Positions 9,258-19,106 of a stretch of 64,000 nucleotides of DNA are shown in pieces. The notes beneath the pieces are model-generated. The model saw only the letters and a program-made list of their open reading frames with translations, ran no database searches and was not told the origin of the DNA. How positions within the stretch are numbered: the first letter of the stretch is position 1; each line of letters opens with the position of its first letter. The position numbers and the translations under genes were made by a program. Source of the DNA: Bacteroidetes bacterium ADurb.Bin008 (GTDB lineage: Bacteria > Bacteroidota > Bacteroidia > Bacteroidales > Tenuifilaceae); the NCBI GenBank assembly GCA_002071445.1, contig MWFE01000033.1, positions 19,898-83,897 on the forward strand, in the 5' to 3' direction.

Positions 9258-9635
9258 ATGGCACGAATTGTAGGTGTTGACTTACCAAAAAACAAACGAG
9301 GCGAGGTAGCCCTTACCTATATTTACGGTATAGGTCGTAGCAGCGCCCGTAAAATTCTAACAGGCGCGGGAGTGGATTTCGATGTGAAGGTGAAAGATTG
9401 GACAGATGAGAATATCAACCAAATCCGGAGCATCTTAAACGAGGGGTATAAGGTAGAGGGTGAACTGCGCTCAAGCGTTCAGCTTAGCATCAAACGCTTG
9501 ATGGATATTGGATGTTACCGGGGTATTCGCCATCGTTTAGGCTTACCTGTAAGAGGACAAAGCACTAAGAACAATGCAAGAACCCGGAAAGGAAGAAAGA
9601 AAACGGTTGCCAATAAAAAGAAAGCAACTAAATAG
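9258..9635 (+). CDS. rpsM: 30S ribosomal protein S13 (uS13)
   Basis: A 125-residue S13 starting [26 protein letters not shown] and ending in a lysine-rich tail that reaches towards P-site tRNA. The signature [22 protein letters not shown] (about 85-106) and [10 protein letters not shown] are present. S13 forms the intersubunit bridge of the head. It is the first gene of the alpha-operon block and may have its own promoter just upstream. Confidence 0.98.
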   Translation: MARIVGVDLPKNKRGEVALTYIYGIGRSSARKILTGAGVDFDVKVKDWTDENINQIRSILNEGYKVEGELRSSVQLSIKRLMDIGCYRGIRHRLGLPVRGQSTKNNARTRKGRKKTVANKKKATK

Positions 9636-9646
9636 TACATAAGATT

Positions 9647-10036
9647 ATGGCAAAGAAAACAGGAACAGCAAGAAAAAAGGTTGTAAAGGTTGAGCCCGTG
9701 GGACAGGCACACGTCCACTCTTCGTTTAACAATATTATCGTCTCCATTACCAATGCAACAGGCCAGGTTATCTCTTGGTCCTCTGCTGGTAAAATGGGCT
9801 TCAGGGGTTCGAAAAAGAATACCCCGTATGCTGCACAAACAGCAGCTGCCGATTGTGCGAAGGTTGCCTTTGACATGGGATTGAGAAAGATTAAGGTTTT
9901 TGTTAAAGGGCCGGGATCGGGCCGTGAGTCGGCAATCCGCACATTGCACTCGGCCGGGCTTGAGGTAACCGAAATCGTTGATGTTACCCCGCTTCCGCAC
10001 AACGGATGCCGCCCTCCCAAAAGGCGAAGAGTATAA
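9647..10036 (+). CDS. rpsK: 30S ribosomal protein S11 (uS11)
   Basis: A 129-residue S11 of the platform. The motifs [19 protein letters not shown] (about 23-41), [16 protein letters not shown] and the C-terminal [18 protein letters not shown] identify it beyond doubt. The conserved Asn-Gly near the end (HNG), often an isoaspartate site, is present. It lies 11 bases after rpsM. Confidence 0.98.
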   Translation: MAKKTGTARKKVVKVEPVGQAHVHSSFNNIIVSITNATGQVISWSSAGKMGFRGSKKNTPYAAQTAAADCAKVAFDMGLRKIKVFVKGPGSGRESAIRTLHSAGLEVTEIVDVTPLPHNGCRPPKRRRV

Positions 10037-10074
10037 TAATGGCTTGATATTTACATAAATTAAAATAGAAAGGA

Positions 10075-10683
10075 ATGGCAAGATATACTGGACCAAGAAC
10101 TAAGATTGCTAGGAAGTTTGGAGAACCCATTTTTGGACCCGATAAAGTGCTCGAAAAAAAGAACTACCCTCCCGGAATGCACGGTAGTACTAAAAAACGC
10201 AGAAAGGTTTCGGAATATGGGGTCCAGCTACAGGAAAAGCAGAAAGCCAAATTCATCTACGGAATGCTTGAAAGGCAGTTCTCAAACCTTTTCGAAAAAG
10301 CATCCCGCATGCAGGGTGTAACCGGTGTAACGCTTTTACAACTTCTCGAATCCCGTCTCGATAACGTGGTTTACCGCTTGGGAATTGCCCCAACCAGGGC
10401 AGCTGCCAGGCAGTTGGTCAGCCACAGGCACATCTCCGTGAATGGGAAAATTGTGAACATCCCCTCTTTCTCACTGAAACCGGGTGATGTTGTGGCTGTA
10501 AGGGAGAAATCCAAATCGCTTGAAGTAATTACCGATTCCCTGTCCACAAATCGATACTCAAAGTACTCGTGGCTCGAGTGGGATAAGGATCAACTGGTTG
10601 GAAAATACTTGAACAACCCTGAGCGCTCCGATATCCCCGAGAACATTAAGGAACAGCTGATTGTTGAACTTTACTCCAAGTAA
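10075..10683 (+). CDS. rpsD: 30S ribosomal protein S4 (uS4)
   Basis: A 202-residue S4, a primary 16S binder. It starts [18 protein letters not shown]. The S4 RNA-binding domain is seen at about residues 94-155 ([30 protein letters not shown]...). The N-terminal zinc-knuckle cysteines of some S4 proteins are absent. In enterobacteria S4 represses the alpha operon; no such target was identified here. rpoA follows after 12 bases. Confidence 0.98.
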   Translation: MARYTGPRTKIARKFGEPIFGPDKVLEKKNYPPGMHGSTKKRRKVSEYGVQLQEKQKAKFIYGMLERQFSNLFEKASRMQGVTGVTLLQLLESRLDNVVYRLGIAPTRAAARQLVSHRHISVNGKIVNIPSFSLKPGDVVAVREKSKSLEVITDSLSTNRYSKYSWLEWDKDQLVGKYLNNPERSDIPENIKEQLIVELYSK

Positions 10684-10695
10684 ATAATTATCCCA

Positions 10696-11688
10696 ATGGC
10701 AATTCTGGCATTTCAAAAACCCGATAAGGTTATTATGCTCGATGCTACCGAAACTTACAGCAAGTTCGAGTTTCGTCCGCTAGAGCCAGGGTACGGAATA
10801 ACGGTGGGCAACGCCCTCCGAAGGATCCTGATCAACTCCTTGGAAGGATATGCTATCACAAGCATAAAAATTTCAGGGGTAGATCACGAGTTCTCCGTTA
10901 TACCCGGAGTAATTCAAGACGTAACCGAAATTATACTTAATCTTAAACAAATTCGGTTTAAACGTATAGCTGAGGAAGTTGAGGAAGAAAAGGTAACCGT
11001 AGTCATTTCCGGACAGAACGAGTTCAAGGCCGGTTTCCTATCCAATTTCCTAACAGGATTTAAAGTGCTCAACCCCGATTTTGTCATCTGCACAATGGAG
11101 CCTGACGTCAAATTGGAGATTCAGGTGACCATCAGGAAAGGCAGGGGATATATCCCGGCTGAGGAAAACAAGGTTGAAGATGCCGAATTTGGTGTAATAC
11201 CCATAGATTCAATTCATACTCCCATACGAAACGTGAAGTATGAAATAGAGAACTACAGGGTGGAGCAAAAAACCGACTATGAAAAGTTAATAATTGAGAT
11301 TATTACCGACGGAAGTATTCATCCCAAGGAGGCTTTGAAAGAAGCAGCAAAAATTCTTATTTACCACTTCATGCTGTTCTCCGACGAGAAGATAACCTTG
11401 GATGTTGACGATAGTTTTTCCAATGAGGAGTTTGATGAGGAGGTTCTTCACATGCGACAGCTTCTCAAAACAAAATTGGTTGACCTTGACCTCTCCGTTA
11501 GGGCACTTAATTGCCTCAAGGCAGCCGATGTTGAAACGTTGGGCGATTTGGTTAAGTTTAACAAGAATGACCTGCTGAAATTCAGGAATTTCGGAAAGAA
11601 ATCGCTTACAGAGCTGGAAGACCTTTTGGCAAGTAAAAACTTATCTTTCAGGATGGATACATCAAAATATAAACTTGACAAGGAATAA
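10696..11688 (+). CDS. rpoA: DNA-directed RNA polymerase subunit alpha
   Basis: A 330-residue alpha subunit. The N-terminal dimerisation domain is visible ([20 protein letters not shown], about 25-44, is the family signature), followed by the insert domain. The C-terminal helix-hairpin-helix domain covers about 265-320 ([21 protein letters not shown] and [13 protein letters not shown]). It assembles beta and beta' and contacts UP elements and activators. Length is typical, and it lies between rpsD and rplQ. Confidence 0.98.
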   Translation: MAILAFQKPDKVIMLDATETYSKFEFRPLEPGYGITVGNALRRILINSLEGYAITSIKISGVDHEFSVIPGVIQDVTEIILNLKQIRFKRIAEEVEEEKVTVVISGQNEFKAGFLSNFLTGFKVLNPDFVICTMEPDVKLEIQVTIRKGRGYIPAEENKVEDAEFGVIPIDSIHTPIRNVKYEIENYRVEQKTDYEKLIIEIITDGSIHPKEALKEAAKILIYHFMLFSDEKITLDVDDSFSNEEFDEEVLHMRQLLKTKLVDLDLSVRALNCLKAADVETLGDLVKFNKNDLLKFRNFGKKSLTELEDLLASKNLSFRMDTSKYKLDKE

Positions 11689-11693
11689 CTACG

Positions 11694-12326
11694 ATGAGAC
11701 ACAATAAGAAAGGAAATCACCTCGGACGTACCGCCTCTCACCGTAAGGCTATGATGGCAAATATGGCTACATCGCTCATTATGCATAAGCGAATCAAGAC
11801 AACCGTTGCTAAAGCCAAGGCCCTTAGGGTGTATGTAGAACCACTGATTACAAAGAGTAAAAACGATACAACTCACTCAAGGAGAACAGTTTTTGCCTAT
11901 TTAAAAAACAAGCACGCCGTAACCGAACTCTTCAGAGAGGTTGCCGTTAAGGTGGCCGATAGACCGGGTGGATACACCCGAATTCTGAAAACCGGAAACC
12001 GGTTTGGCGACAACGCCGAGATGTGCTTAATTGAACTGGTTGACTACAACACAACCTACACCACACAAAAGGAAGAGGTTAAGCAAAAAGCTAAACGTAC
12101 CCGTAGGGGTAAAGGGAAAACTGGGGAAGAGGCTGTTGAAAAACAACCCAAAGAGGTGAAAGAGAAGGAAATCCCTGCAGAAGAAGTGAAGGAAGAGATT
12201 ATTGAGACACCCGCTGCTCAGGCAGAGGAGGGTACAGTAGAGGAAGAAGCACCACAGGAAGAAACTAAAAACGACGAAACAGACGCTGAGCAGGCCGAAG
12301 ATAAAGAGAACGAGGCCGGTGCGTAG
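11694..12326 (+). CDS. rplQ: 50S ribosomal protein L17 (bL17) with long charged C-terminal tail
   Basis: Residues 1 to about 122 are a standard L17, a tunnel-exit protein: [20 protein letters not shown], then [19 protein letters not shown]. The protein continues to 210 residues, against roughly 115-130 in many bacteria. The extra part is a basic stretch (about 130-144, [12 protein letters not shown]) followed by an acidic Glu/Ala-rich tail to the end. The tail is predicted disordered from composition. It is the last gene of the ribosomal run; a strong terminator follows 16 bases later. Confidence 0.96.
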   Translation: MRHNKKGNHLGRTASHRKAMMANMATSLIMHKRIKTTVAKAKALRVYVEPLITKSKNDTTHSRRTVFAYLKNKHAVTELFREVAVKVADRPGGYTRILKTGNRFGDNAEMCLIELVDYNTTYTTQKEEVKQKAKRTRRGKGKTGEEAVEKQPKEVKEKEIPAEEVKEEIIETPAAQAEEGTVEEEAPQEETKNDETDAEQAEDKENEAGA

Positions 12327-12341
12327 CATATAGAATTGATT

Positions 12342-12385
12342 AAGGACAATACTTTCGGCTGTGCTGAAAGTATTGTCCTTTTTTT
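12342..12385 (+). terminator. Rho-independent terminator of the ribosomal gene run
   Basis: A perfect 15-bp stem (AAGGACAATACTTTC at 12342-12356 with its complement at 12366-12380) and a 9-base loop, followed by a T-run to 12385. It lies 16 bases after the rplQ stop codon. It should end the S10-spc-alpha transcript. Confidence 0.92.
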
Positions 12386-12386
12386 G

Positions 12387-12394
12387 TAACTTTA
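12387..12394 (+). promoter_or_regulatory. Possible eno promoter -7 element
   Basis: TAACTTTA differs from the Bacteroidetes TAnnTTTG consensus at one base. It lies directly after the T-run of the rplQ terminator and 33 bases before the eno ATG. No clear -33 box is seen, so it is only a candidate. Confidence 0.35.
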
Positions 12395-12423
12395 CAGCCG
12401 GCTAATAACTTTTAAAAACATAA

Positions 12424-13716
<1,293 letters not shown>

Positions 13717-13731
13717 AACCCCACTTTCCAT

Positions 13732-13765
13732 AAGGGCTTGCCAACGCTTGGTAAGCCCTTTTTTT
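13732..13765 (+). terminator. Rho-independent terminator after eno
   Basis: An 11-bp stem, AAGGGCTTGCC paired with GGTAAGCCCTT (one G-T pair), with a 7-base loop followed by seven T. It begins 15 bases after the eno stop codon. Confidence 0.88.
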
Positions 13766-13784
13766 ATATCTTCACAAGAAAAAA

Positions 13785-15689
13785 ATGCCTTTCCACGGAC
13801 TAGCCGAATTTGTTACATTGCTCGAGAACAAGGGCATGTTGATTCGTATCAAAGAATTCGTTGATCCCGTTTTGGAAATCAGCGAGATTACCGATAGGTT
13901 CTCCAAGGAGCCCGGTGGAGGGAAAGCTCTCCTTTTCGAGAATACGGGTACGGAATACCCTGTTCTGACCAACGCTTTTGGCTCGGATGAGCGGATGGCG
14001 CTGGCTTTGGGCTATGGGCATCCCGATGAGATGGCCGGACGGCTTGACGACCTGTTCTCTGCTCTAACTTCGCCCAAACGCACCTGGATTGAGAAAGTAA
14101 GAATGCTGCCAAAACTACGAATGGTGGCCCGTTGGATGCCCAAAATCCTTTCGGGTCGAGGCGAATGCCAACAAGTAGTGCACATGGAGCCGGACTTGAG
14201 CAAACTGCCCATACTAAAATGCTGGCCTTTCGATGGTGGTAGATTTATCACACTGCCCATGGTGAATACCAGGGACCCCAATACAGGAATCAGGAATGTG
14301 GGCATGTACCGTATGCAGGTATTTGCTGAGAACCTTACGGGCATGCACTGGCATCGGCATAAAACGGGGGCAAGGCATTATGCCGAGTACGCCAAAAGGG
14401 GCGAAAGAATGCCCATTGCCGTTGCGTTGGGTGGCGACCCGGTTTATACCTATGCTTCCACAGCACCGCTACCCGATAATGTAAATGAATACCTGTTGGC
14501 GGGATTTATTAGAAAGAAGAGAGTGAAGTTGGTAAAGGGCATTACTGTTGATATTGAAATTCCTGCCGATGCTGATATTATCATTGAGGGGTATGTTGAT
14601 CCGGTAGAAAACATGGCATGGGAAGGCCCCTTTGGCGATCATACCGGATTTTACTCTCTGGCCGATTGGTATCCGAAATTTCATGTTACCTGTATTACAA
14701 GTAAACGGGATGCCATTTATCCTGCCACTATTGTTGGTATTCCACCCATGGAGGACAGCTATTTGGCCAAAATAACAGAGCGCTTGTTCTTAAGCCCCAT
14801 TAAATTGGCCATTGTACCCGAGGTGGTGGATATGTTTCTGCCCGTTGAGGGGGTTGCCCATAATATTGCCATTGTGAAAATTAACAAATCGTATCCCGGA
14901 CAGGCTTATAAAGTGGCCAATGCTTTCTGGGGAGCCGGGCAGATGATGTTTAACAAGATAATGGTGATTGTGAGCAGTAATATTGATATCCGCAATCCCC
15001 AGGCAGTTGCTGAAGAGATAACCATCCATTTCAATCCCGAAAGCGATATGTACATTGGTCGGGGGCCACTCGACGTGTTGGACCATGCATCGGTTAAGGC
15101 AGGTGTAGGGGGTAAAATGCTGATCGATGCTACTGAAAAAATGCCCGAGGAGGCAGAAACCATAACGCCTGTTCCTTTGCCCGATGCGGCACTACTGGCA
15201 AAAGCGTTTAATGAGTTCCCTGAAGCCGAATATTCGTTGAATACTAGCCTTTTATTGCGGGGTATATCAGCGCTTATCGTTGCAGTTGATAAATCCCGAG
15301 GAATTTCTGCGAAGCAATTCGCTTCGCAATTGGCCGCAGTGAGCAAAGAGCTGCTGCCGAAAATCATCCTGTACGTTGACCACGAGTTGAATCCGGAGGA
15401 TATACCCCGCGTTTGCTGGTATGCCACTGCCAATATCGATCCCGCACGCGATTGCTTTTACGTTGATGCAGATAACATCCGCCTACCCTGTTTGATGATA
15501 GACGGAACACGAAAGTCGTTCCCCATGGACTCATTCAACCGTCCCTGGCCAAATATCGTTGTATCGGACGAGGATACCATAAGGGCCATTGATGCAAAAT
15601 GGGAAAGTTTTAATATTGGTAAATTTATCCAATCGCCGTCAAGAAGCATATTTCAGTTGGGCTCCGGAAGCGAAGTTGTGATGAAATAG
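13785..15689 (+). CDS. UbiD family decarboxylase (menaquinone biosynthesis type)
   Basis: A 634-residue member of the UbiD family, prenylated-FMN-dependent reversible (de)carboxylases. In Bacteroidetes such long forms are usually annotated as menaquinone biosynthesis decarboxylases. The central prFMN/metal region is recognisable: RNVGMYRMQVFAENLTGMHW (about 171-190) and WEGPFGDHTGFYS (about 280-292), holding the acidic catalytic residue. C-terminal PSRSIFQLGSGS is probably a tail. It needs a UbiX-type flavin prenyltransferase, not found in this window. The substrate cannot be deduced from sequence; a futalosine-route or aromatic acid decarboxylase role remains possible. It stands alone after the eno terminator. 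Confidence 0.85.
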   Translation: MPFHGLAEFVTLLENKGMLIRIKEFVDPVLEISEITDRFSKEPGGGKALLFENTGTEYPVLTNAFGSDERMALALGYGHPDEMAGRLDDLFSALTSPKRTWIEKVRMLPKLRMVARWMPKILSGRGECQQVVHMEPDLSKLPILKCWPFDGGRFITLPMVNTRDPNTGIRNVGMYRMQVFAENLTGMHWHRHKTGARHYAEYAKRGERMPIAVALGGDPVYTYASTAPLPDNVNEYLLAGFIRKKRVKLVKGITVDIEIPADADIIIEGYVDPVENMAWEGPFGDHTGFYSLADWYPKFHVTCITSKRDAIYPATIVGIPPMEDSYLAKITERLFLSPIKLAIVPEVVDMFLPVEGVAHNIAIVKINKSYPGQAYKVANAFWGAGQMMFNKIMVIVSSNIDIRNPQAVAEEITIHFNPESDMYIGRGPLDVLDHASVKAGVGGKMLIDATEKMPEEAETITPVPLPDAALLAKAFNEFPEAEYSLNTSLLLRGISALIVAVDKSRGISAKQFASQLAAVSKELLPKIILYVDHELNPEDIPRVCWYATANIDPARDCFYVDADNIRLPCLMIDGTRKSFPMDSFNRPWPNIVVSDEDTIRAIDAKWESFNIGKFIQSPSRSIFQLGSGSEVVMK

Positions 15690-15729
15690 GGTGCTTTTGT
15701 GATTTTTTTTTTGTTATTTTGCCCTCGTC

Positions 15730-18700
15730 ATGAAAAGGTTGCCGGCCCATTTATCACTTAGTCTCCTTTTTATTTTTCATTCGCTTATAGCTGCCATTGC
15801 CAGCCCCCCAGCGAGCAGGGTTGACCTTTTCAATATTGAGAATGGCTTGTCGCAAACGGCGGTATTATGCCTGCTTCACGATTCATACGGTTTCATTTGG
15901 ATTGGCACCCAAGACGGACTTAACCGATTTGACGGTTACGGTTTTACCGTATTCAGGAACCACCCGCTGGACAAAACCTCGTTGCCCAATAATTATATCA
16001 ATTCCCTATGCGAAGATCACAATGGGAACCTTTGGGTGGGAACGTGGAATGGCCTAAGTCGATACGACCGCAATCAGGACATCTTTATCAATTACTTTCA
16101 CAACACCGAGAGTGAAAATTCATTAAGCCACAACAGAATTTACTATGTGTTTTGCGATAGACAGGGGGTAATATGGGTTAAAACCATCGCTTCTTTAGAT
16201 AGGTACGACCCGGAGACGGATTCGTTTGTAAGATACCCTCACTATAGCGATATTTTCACCTTCTCATCAGAAAATAACGATTTTGATATTTTTGAAGATA
16301 GCCAAAACAGGCTTTGGGTTGGTACCAAAGAGGGTCTAATGCTTTTCGATAGGCAGATGGGCCTATTCAAACGGTATCAGCATGACCCATCAAAGAAAAA
16401 CTCTCTGAGCAGCAATAGGGTTAAGGATATCTTTGAAGATGCTGAGGGTAATATTTGGGTGGCTACCAACAGAGGTTTAAATCTCCTTGACTTCAAAAAT
16501 GGAAGTTTTACTAGGTTTTTACATGTTCCCGGCGACCCAAATAGCCTCCCGGATGATGCATTGAATACGATTTTTCAGGATAAACAGGGAACCATTTGGA
16601 TTGGATCGGAACAGGGAGTATGCAGTTTTGACCCACAAAAGAGAATTTTTAGCCCTCAGGTATTTTATCACAGGGGTAACGAACTCTATGCCACTTCGAT
16701 CACCTCATTCGTTGAGGATAATACTGATATCCTTTGGGTTGGATCATTAATGGGACTTATTAAGTGGGATAAGAAATCCCAAAAATTTAATCTGTACGAT
16801 AAATATCCCGATGGGACCAATATCTTTTCGAGCAACTATGTGGCATCACTGTTTGAGGATGAAAAGGGAGCTGTTTGGGTTGGTACGTGGGGAACCGGAT
16901 TATTCCATTTCGATAGGAAAACGTTACGAACCCAAAAATTTTCTGAATCGTCAAGAGACTACAACATCTGCAACGATTATGTCCACGTAATCTATCGAAC
17001 GGTTGGCAATCAACTGCTGATTGGTACACGAAACGGAGTTCAAAGGTATGTTCTTGAAAATCATTCGTTTGTTGACCTTTTCGGTTCTCTCGATCAGCAT
17101 TTCCGCATTTTATTCAACGACAACAGGGTGTACGATATGCTTGAGGATTCCAAAGGAAACCTTTGGATAGCAACGCATGTAGGATTGCATTGCTATAATG
17201 GCAAAGGTATTACAAGCTATTACCATTCGCCGGCTGATTCAACATCTTTGTCATCCAACGAAATACATGCCCTTGCGCTTGACGGGAATACCTTATGGGT
17301 GGGCACATTTAATGGGTTGAATAGAATTAACCTTGATAATTTTGAAATAAAACGGTATAAGGAATCGCCTCGCTATAGCCCGGGAGACTTGATAGCTAAC
17401 GATATTGTAAGCTTGATACTTAGTTCCAATGGGGTGTTGTGGGTGGGTACATCATCGGGTTTGCAGTATTATATTCCCGGGCAGGATGCTTTTGCTCTTT
17501 ATACCGTATCCGATGGGCTGCCCAATAACCTGATTAATTCCATGCAGGAAGATAGATCGGGGAAAATTTGGGTGAGCACCAATTGGGGCCTGGCAGCAAT
17601 TAACCCGGAAGATAATACCATTACACCGTACGGAGTTAACGATGGGCTTCAAAGCTATGAATTCAATACCGGAGCAAGCCACAAGTCGAAATCTGGGGAG
17701 CTGTTTTTTGGCGGTATTGCGGGCTTTAACGCTTTTTACCCCGATTCATTGAAACACAATACAACTATTCCTCCCGTCGTCATTTCTTCATTTGAGATAA
17801 TTAGCTTTACGGGCAGGAAGGCTATACCCATACAGGGGAAAAAGGAGATAGTTATTAGCGATAACTTTTCGCTTATCAACATTGAATTTGCTGCCCTTGA
17901 CTTTACACATCCCGAGAAGAATTGCTATAAATATGAAATGGAGGGCCTTGAAAATGAGTGGGTGGATTTGGGAACTAAGCGCTCGGCTTCTTTCTCAAAC
18001 TTAAGGGAAGGGACTTATGTGTTTAGGGTTATTGGCTCCAATAGCGATGGCGTATGGAACGAGGAGGGTGTCTCGCTTCGGATTGTAGTAAAAGTTAAGT
18101 TTTGGAAATCGAAGGTAGCCTTTGTTATTTACACCTTCCTTCTGGTAGTATCACTGGTAATATTCCTGAGAACCCGAAACAAGATGTTAAGGAAAACCAA
18201 TCGGCTTCTCAAAGAGAGGGAAAGTACCATGAAGGAGATTGAATTGCAAAAAGAGGAACTTTTCTTAAAAAATAAAAGTATTACCGATAGCATACACTAC
18301 GCAAAACGCATACAGGAGGCGTTAATACCAACCGAGGCATTTTTCAAGTCAATACTTCCCGACTCTTTTATACTCAATATGCCAAAGGATATCGTGAGCG
18401 GGGATTTCTATTGGATAAACGAAACGAAGAACAAGATTTTCGTTGCAGTAATCGATTGTACAGGCCATGGTGTTCCCGGTGCGTTTATGTCGATAATTGG
18501 AATAGAATTGCTGAGGAACTTAACAAATAACCTTGGAATTAATAATTCTGCAGAGATTTTGAACCGACTTGACAGGGGTATTAACGAAATATTCTCAAAT
18601 GATGTTGACGATTACATGACTAAGGTTAAGGATGGGATGGATGTATCGTTTTGCGTAATCGATAAGGAGTTGAATACCATGCAGTTTGCAGGTGCTTTTA

Positions 18701-19056
18701 ACAGTCTCTACCTGATCAGGGATAGCAAGCTCACCGAGATTAAAGGTGACAGGTATACAGTAGGAGTGGGTGGAGAGCAAGAAAATCCGTTGTTCACTAG
18801 CCATTCCATGGACCTTAAGCCCGATGATATGATTTATCTCTTTACCGATGGCTACATTGACCAATTTGGAGGTAGTGAAGGTAAGAAATTCAAATTCCGA
18901 CGATTCAGATACCTTTTGCTCAATATCCATAAATTGCCTTTGGAAGAGCAGAAAAAGCAGCTACACGAAGCCATTAACGATTGGCGAGGAGCACATGAGC
19001 AAGTTGATGATATACTGATAATTGGTATAAAAACTGATTTGAGCTGTTTCTTCTAA
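15730..19056 (+). CDS. Two-component-regulator-type propeller sensor with SpoIIE/PP2C phosphatase output
   Basis: An 1108-residue membrane sensor. Residues 1-24 look like a signal peptide. About thirteen to fourteen propeller repeats of the type LWVGTxxGLxRYD run through residues 30-680, enough for two seven-bladed propellers. A Y_Y_Y domain (about 715-785) precedes one transmembrane helix (about 797-815), a short coiled coil, and a SpoIIE-type PP2C phosphatase (about 855-1105). Its metal-binding motifs DIVSGDFYW, DCTGHGVPGAFMS and FTDGYIDQFGG are intact. The layout resembles Bacteroidetes hybrid two-component sensors, but the kinase is replaced by a Ser/Thr phosphatase, so the output is likely a phosphorylated anti-anti-sigma or similar protein. 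The ligand is unknown. It converges with a hybrid receiver protein on the minus strand. Confidence 0.88.
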   Translation: MKRLPAHLSLSLLFIFHSLIAAIASPPASRVDLFNIENGLSQTAVLCLLHDSYGFIWIGTQDGLNRFDGYGFTVFRNHPLDKTSLPNNYINSLCEDHNGNLWVGTWNGLSRYDRNQDIFINYFHNTESENSLSHNRIYYVFCDRQGVIWVKTIASLDRYDPETDSFVRYPHYSDIFTFSSENNDFDIFEDSQNRLWVGTKEGLMLFDRQMGLFKRYQHDPSKKNSLSSNRVKDIFEDAEGNIWVATNRGLNLLDFKNGSFTRFLHVPGDPNSLPDDALNTIFQDKQGTIWIGSEQGVCSFDPQKRIFSPQVFYHRGNELYATSITSFVEDNTDILWVGSLMGLIKWDKKSQKFNLYDKYPDGTNIFSSNYVASLFEDEKGAVWVGTWGTGLFHFDRKTLRTQKFSESSRDYNICNDYVHVIYRTVGNQLLIGTRNGVQRYVLENHSFVDLFGSLDQHFRILFNDNRVYDMLEDSKGNLWIATHVGLHCYNGKGITSYYHSPADSTSLSSNEIHALALDGNTLWVGTFNGLNRINLDNFEIKRYKESPRYSPGDLIANDIVSLILSSNGVLWVGTSSGLQYYIPGQDAFALYTVSDGLPNNLINSMQEDRSGKIWVSTNWGLAAINPEDNTITPYGVNDGLQSYEFNTGASHKSKSGELFFGGIAGFNAFYPDSLKHNTTIPPVVISSFEIISFTGRKAIPIQGKKEIVISDNFSLINIEFAALDFTHPEKNCYKYEMEGLENEWVDLGTKRSASFSNLREGTYVFRVIGSNSDGVWNEEGVSLRIVVKVKFWKSKVAFVIYTFLLVVSLVIFLRTRNKMLRKTNRLLKERESTMKEIELQKEELFLKNKSITDSIHYAKRIQEALIPTEAFFKSILPDSFILNMPKDIVSGDFYWINETKNKIFVAVIDCTGHGVPGAFMSIIGIELLRNLTNNLGINNSAEILNRLDRGINEIFSNDVDDYMTKVKDGMDVSFCVIDKELNTMQFAGAFNSLYLIRDSKLTEIKGDRYTVGVGGEQENPLFTSHSMDLKPDDMIYLFTDGYIDQFGGSEGKKFKFRRFRYLLLNIHKLPLEEQKKQLHEAINDWRGAHEQVDDILIIGIKTDLSCFF

Positions 19057-19106
19057 AACCAGCTTTCGGAAAAAAGAGGGTTAGGTCAATAGGGTAAAGG
19101 ATTCTG

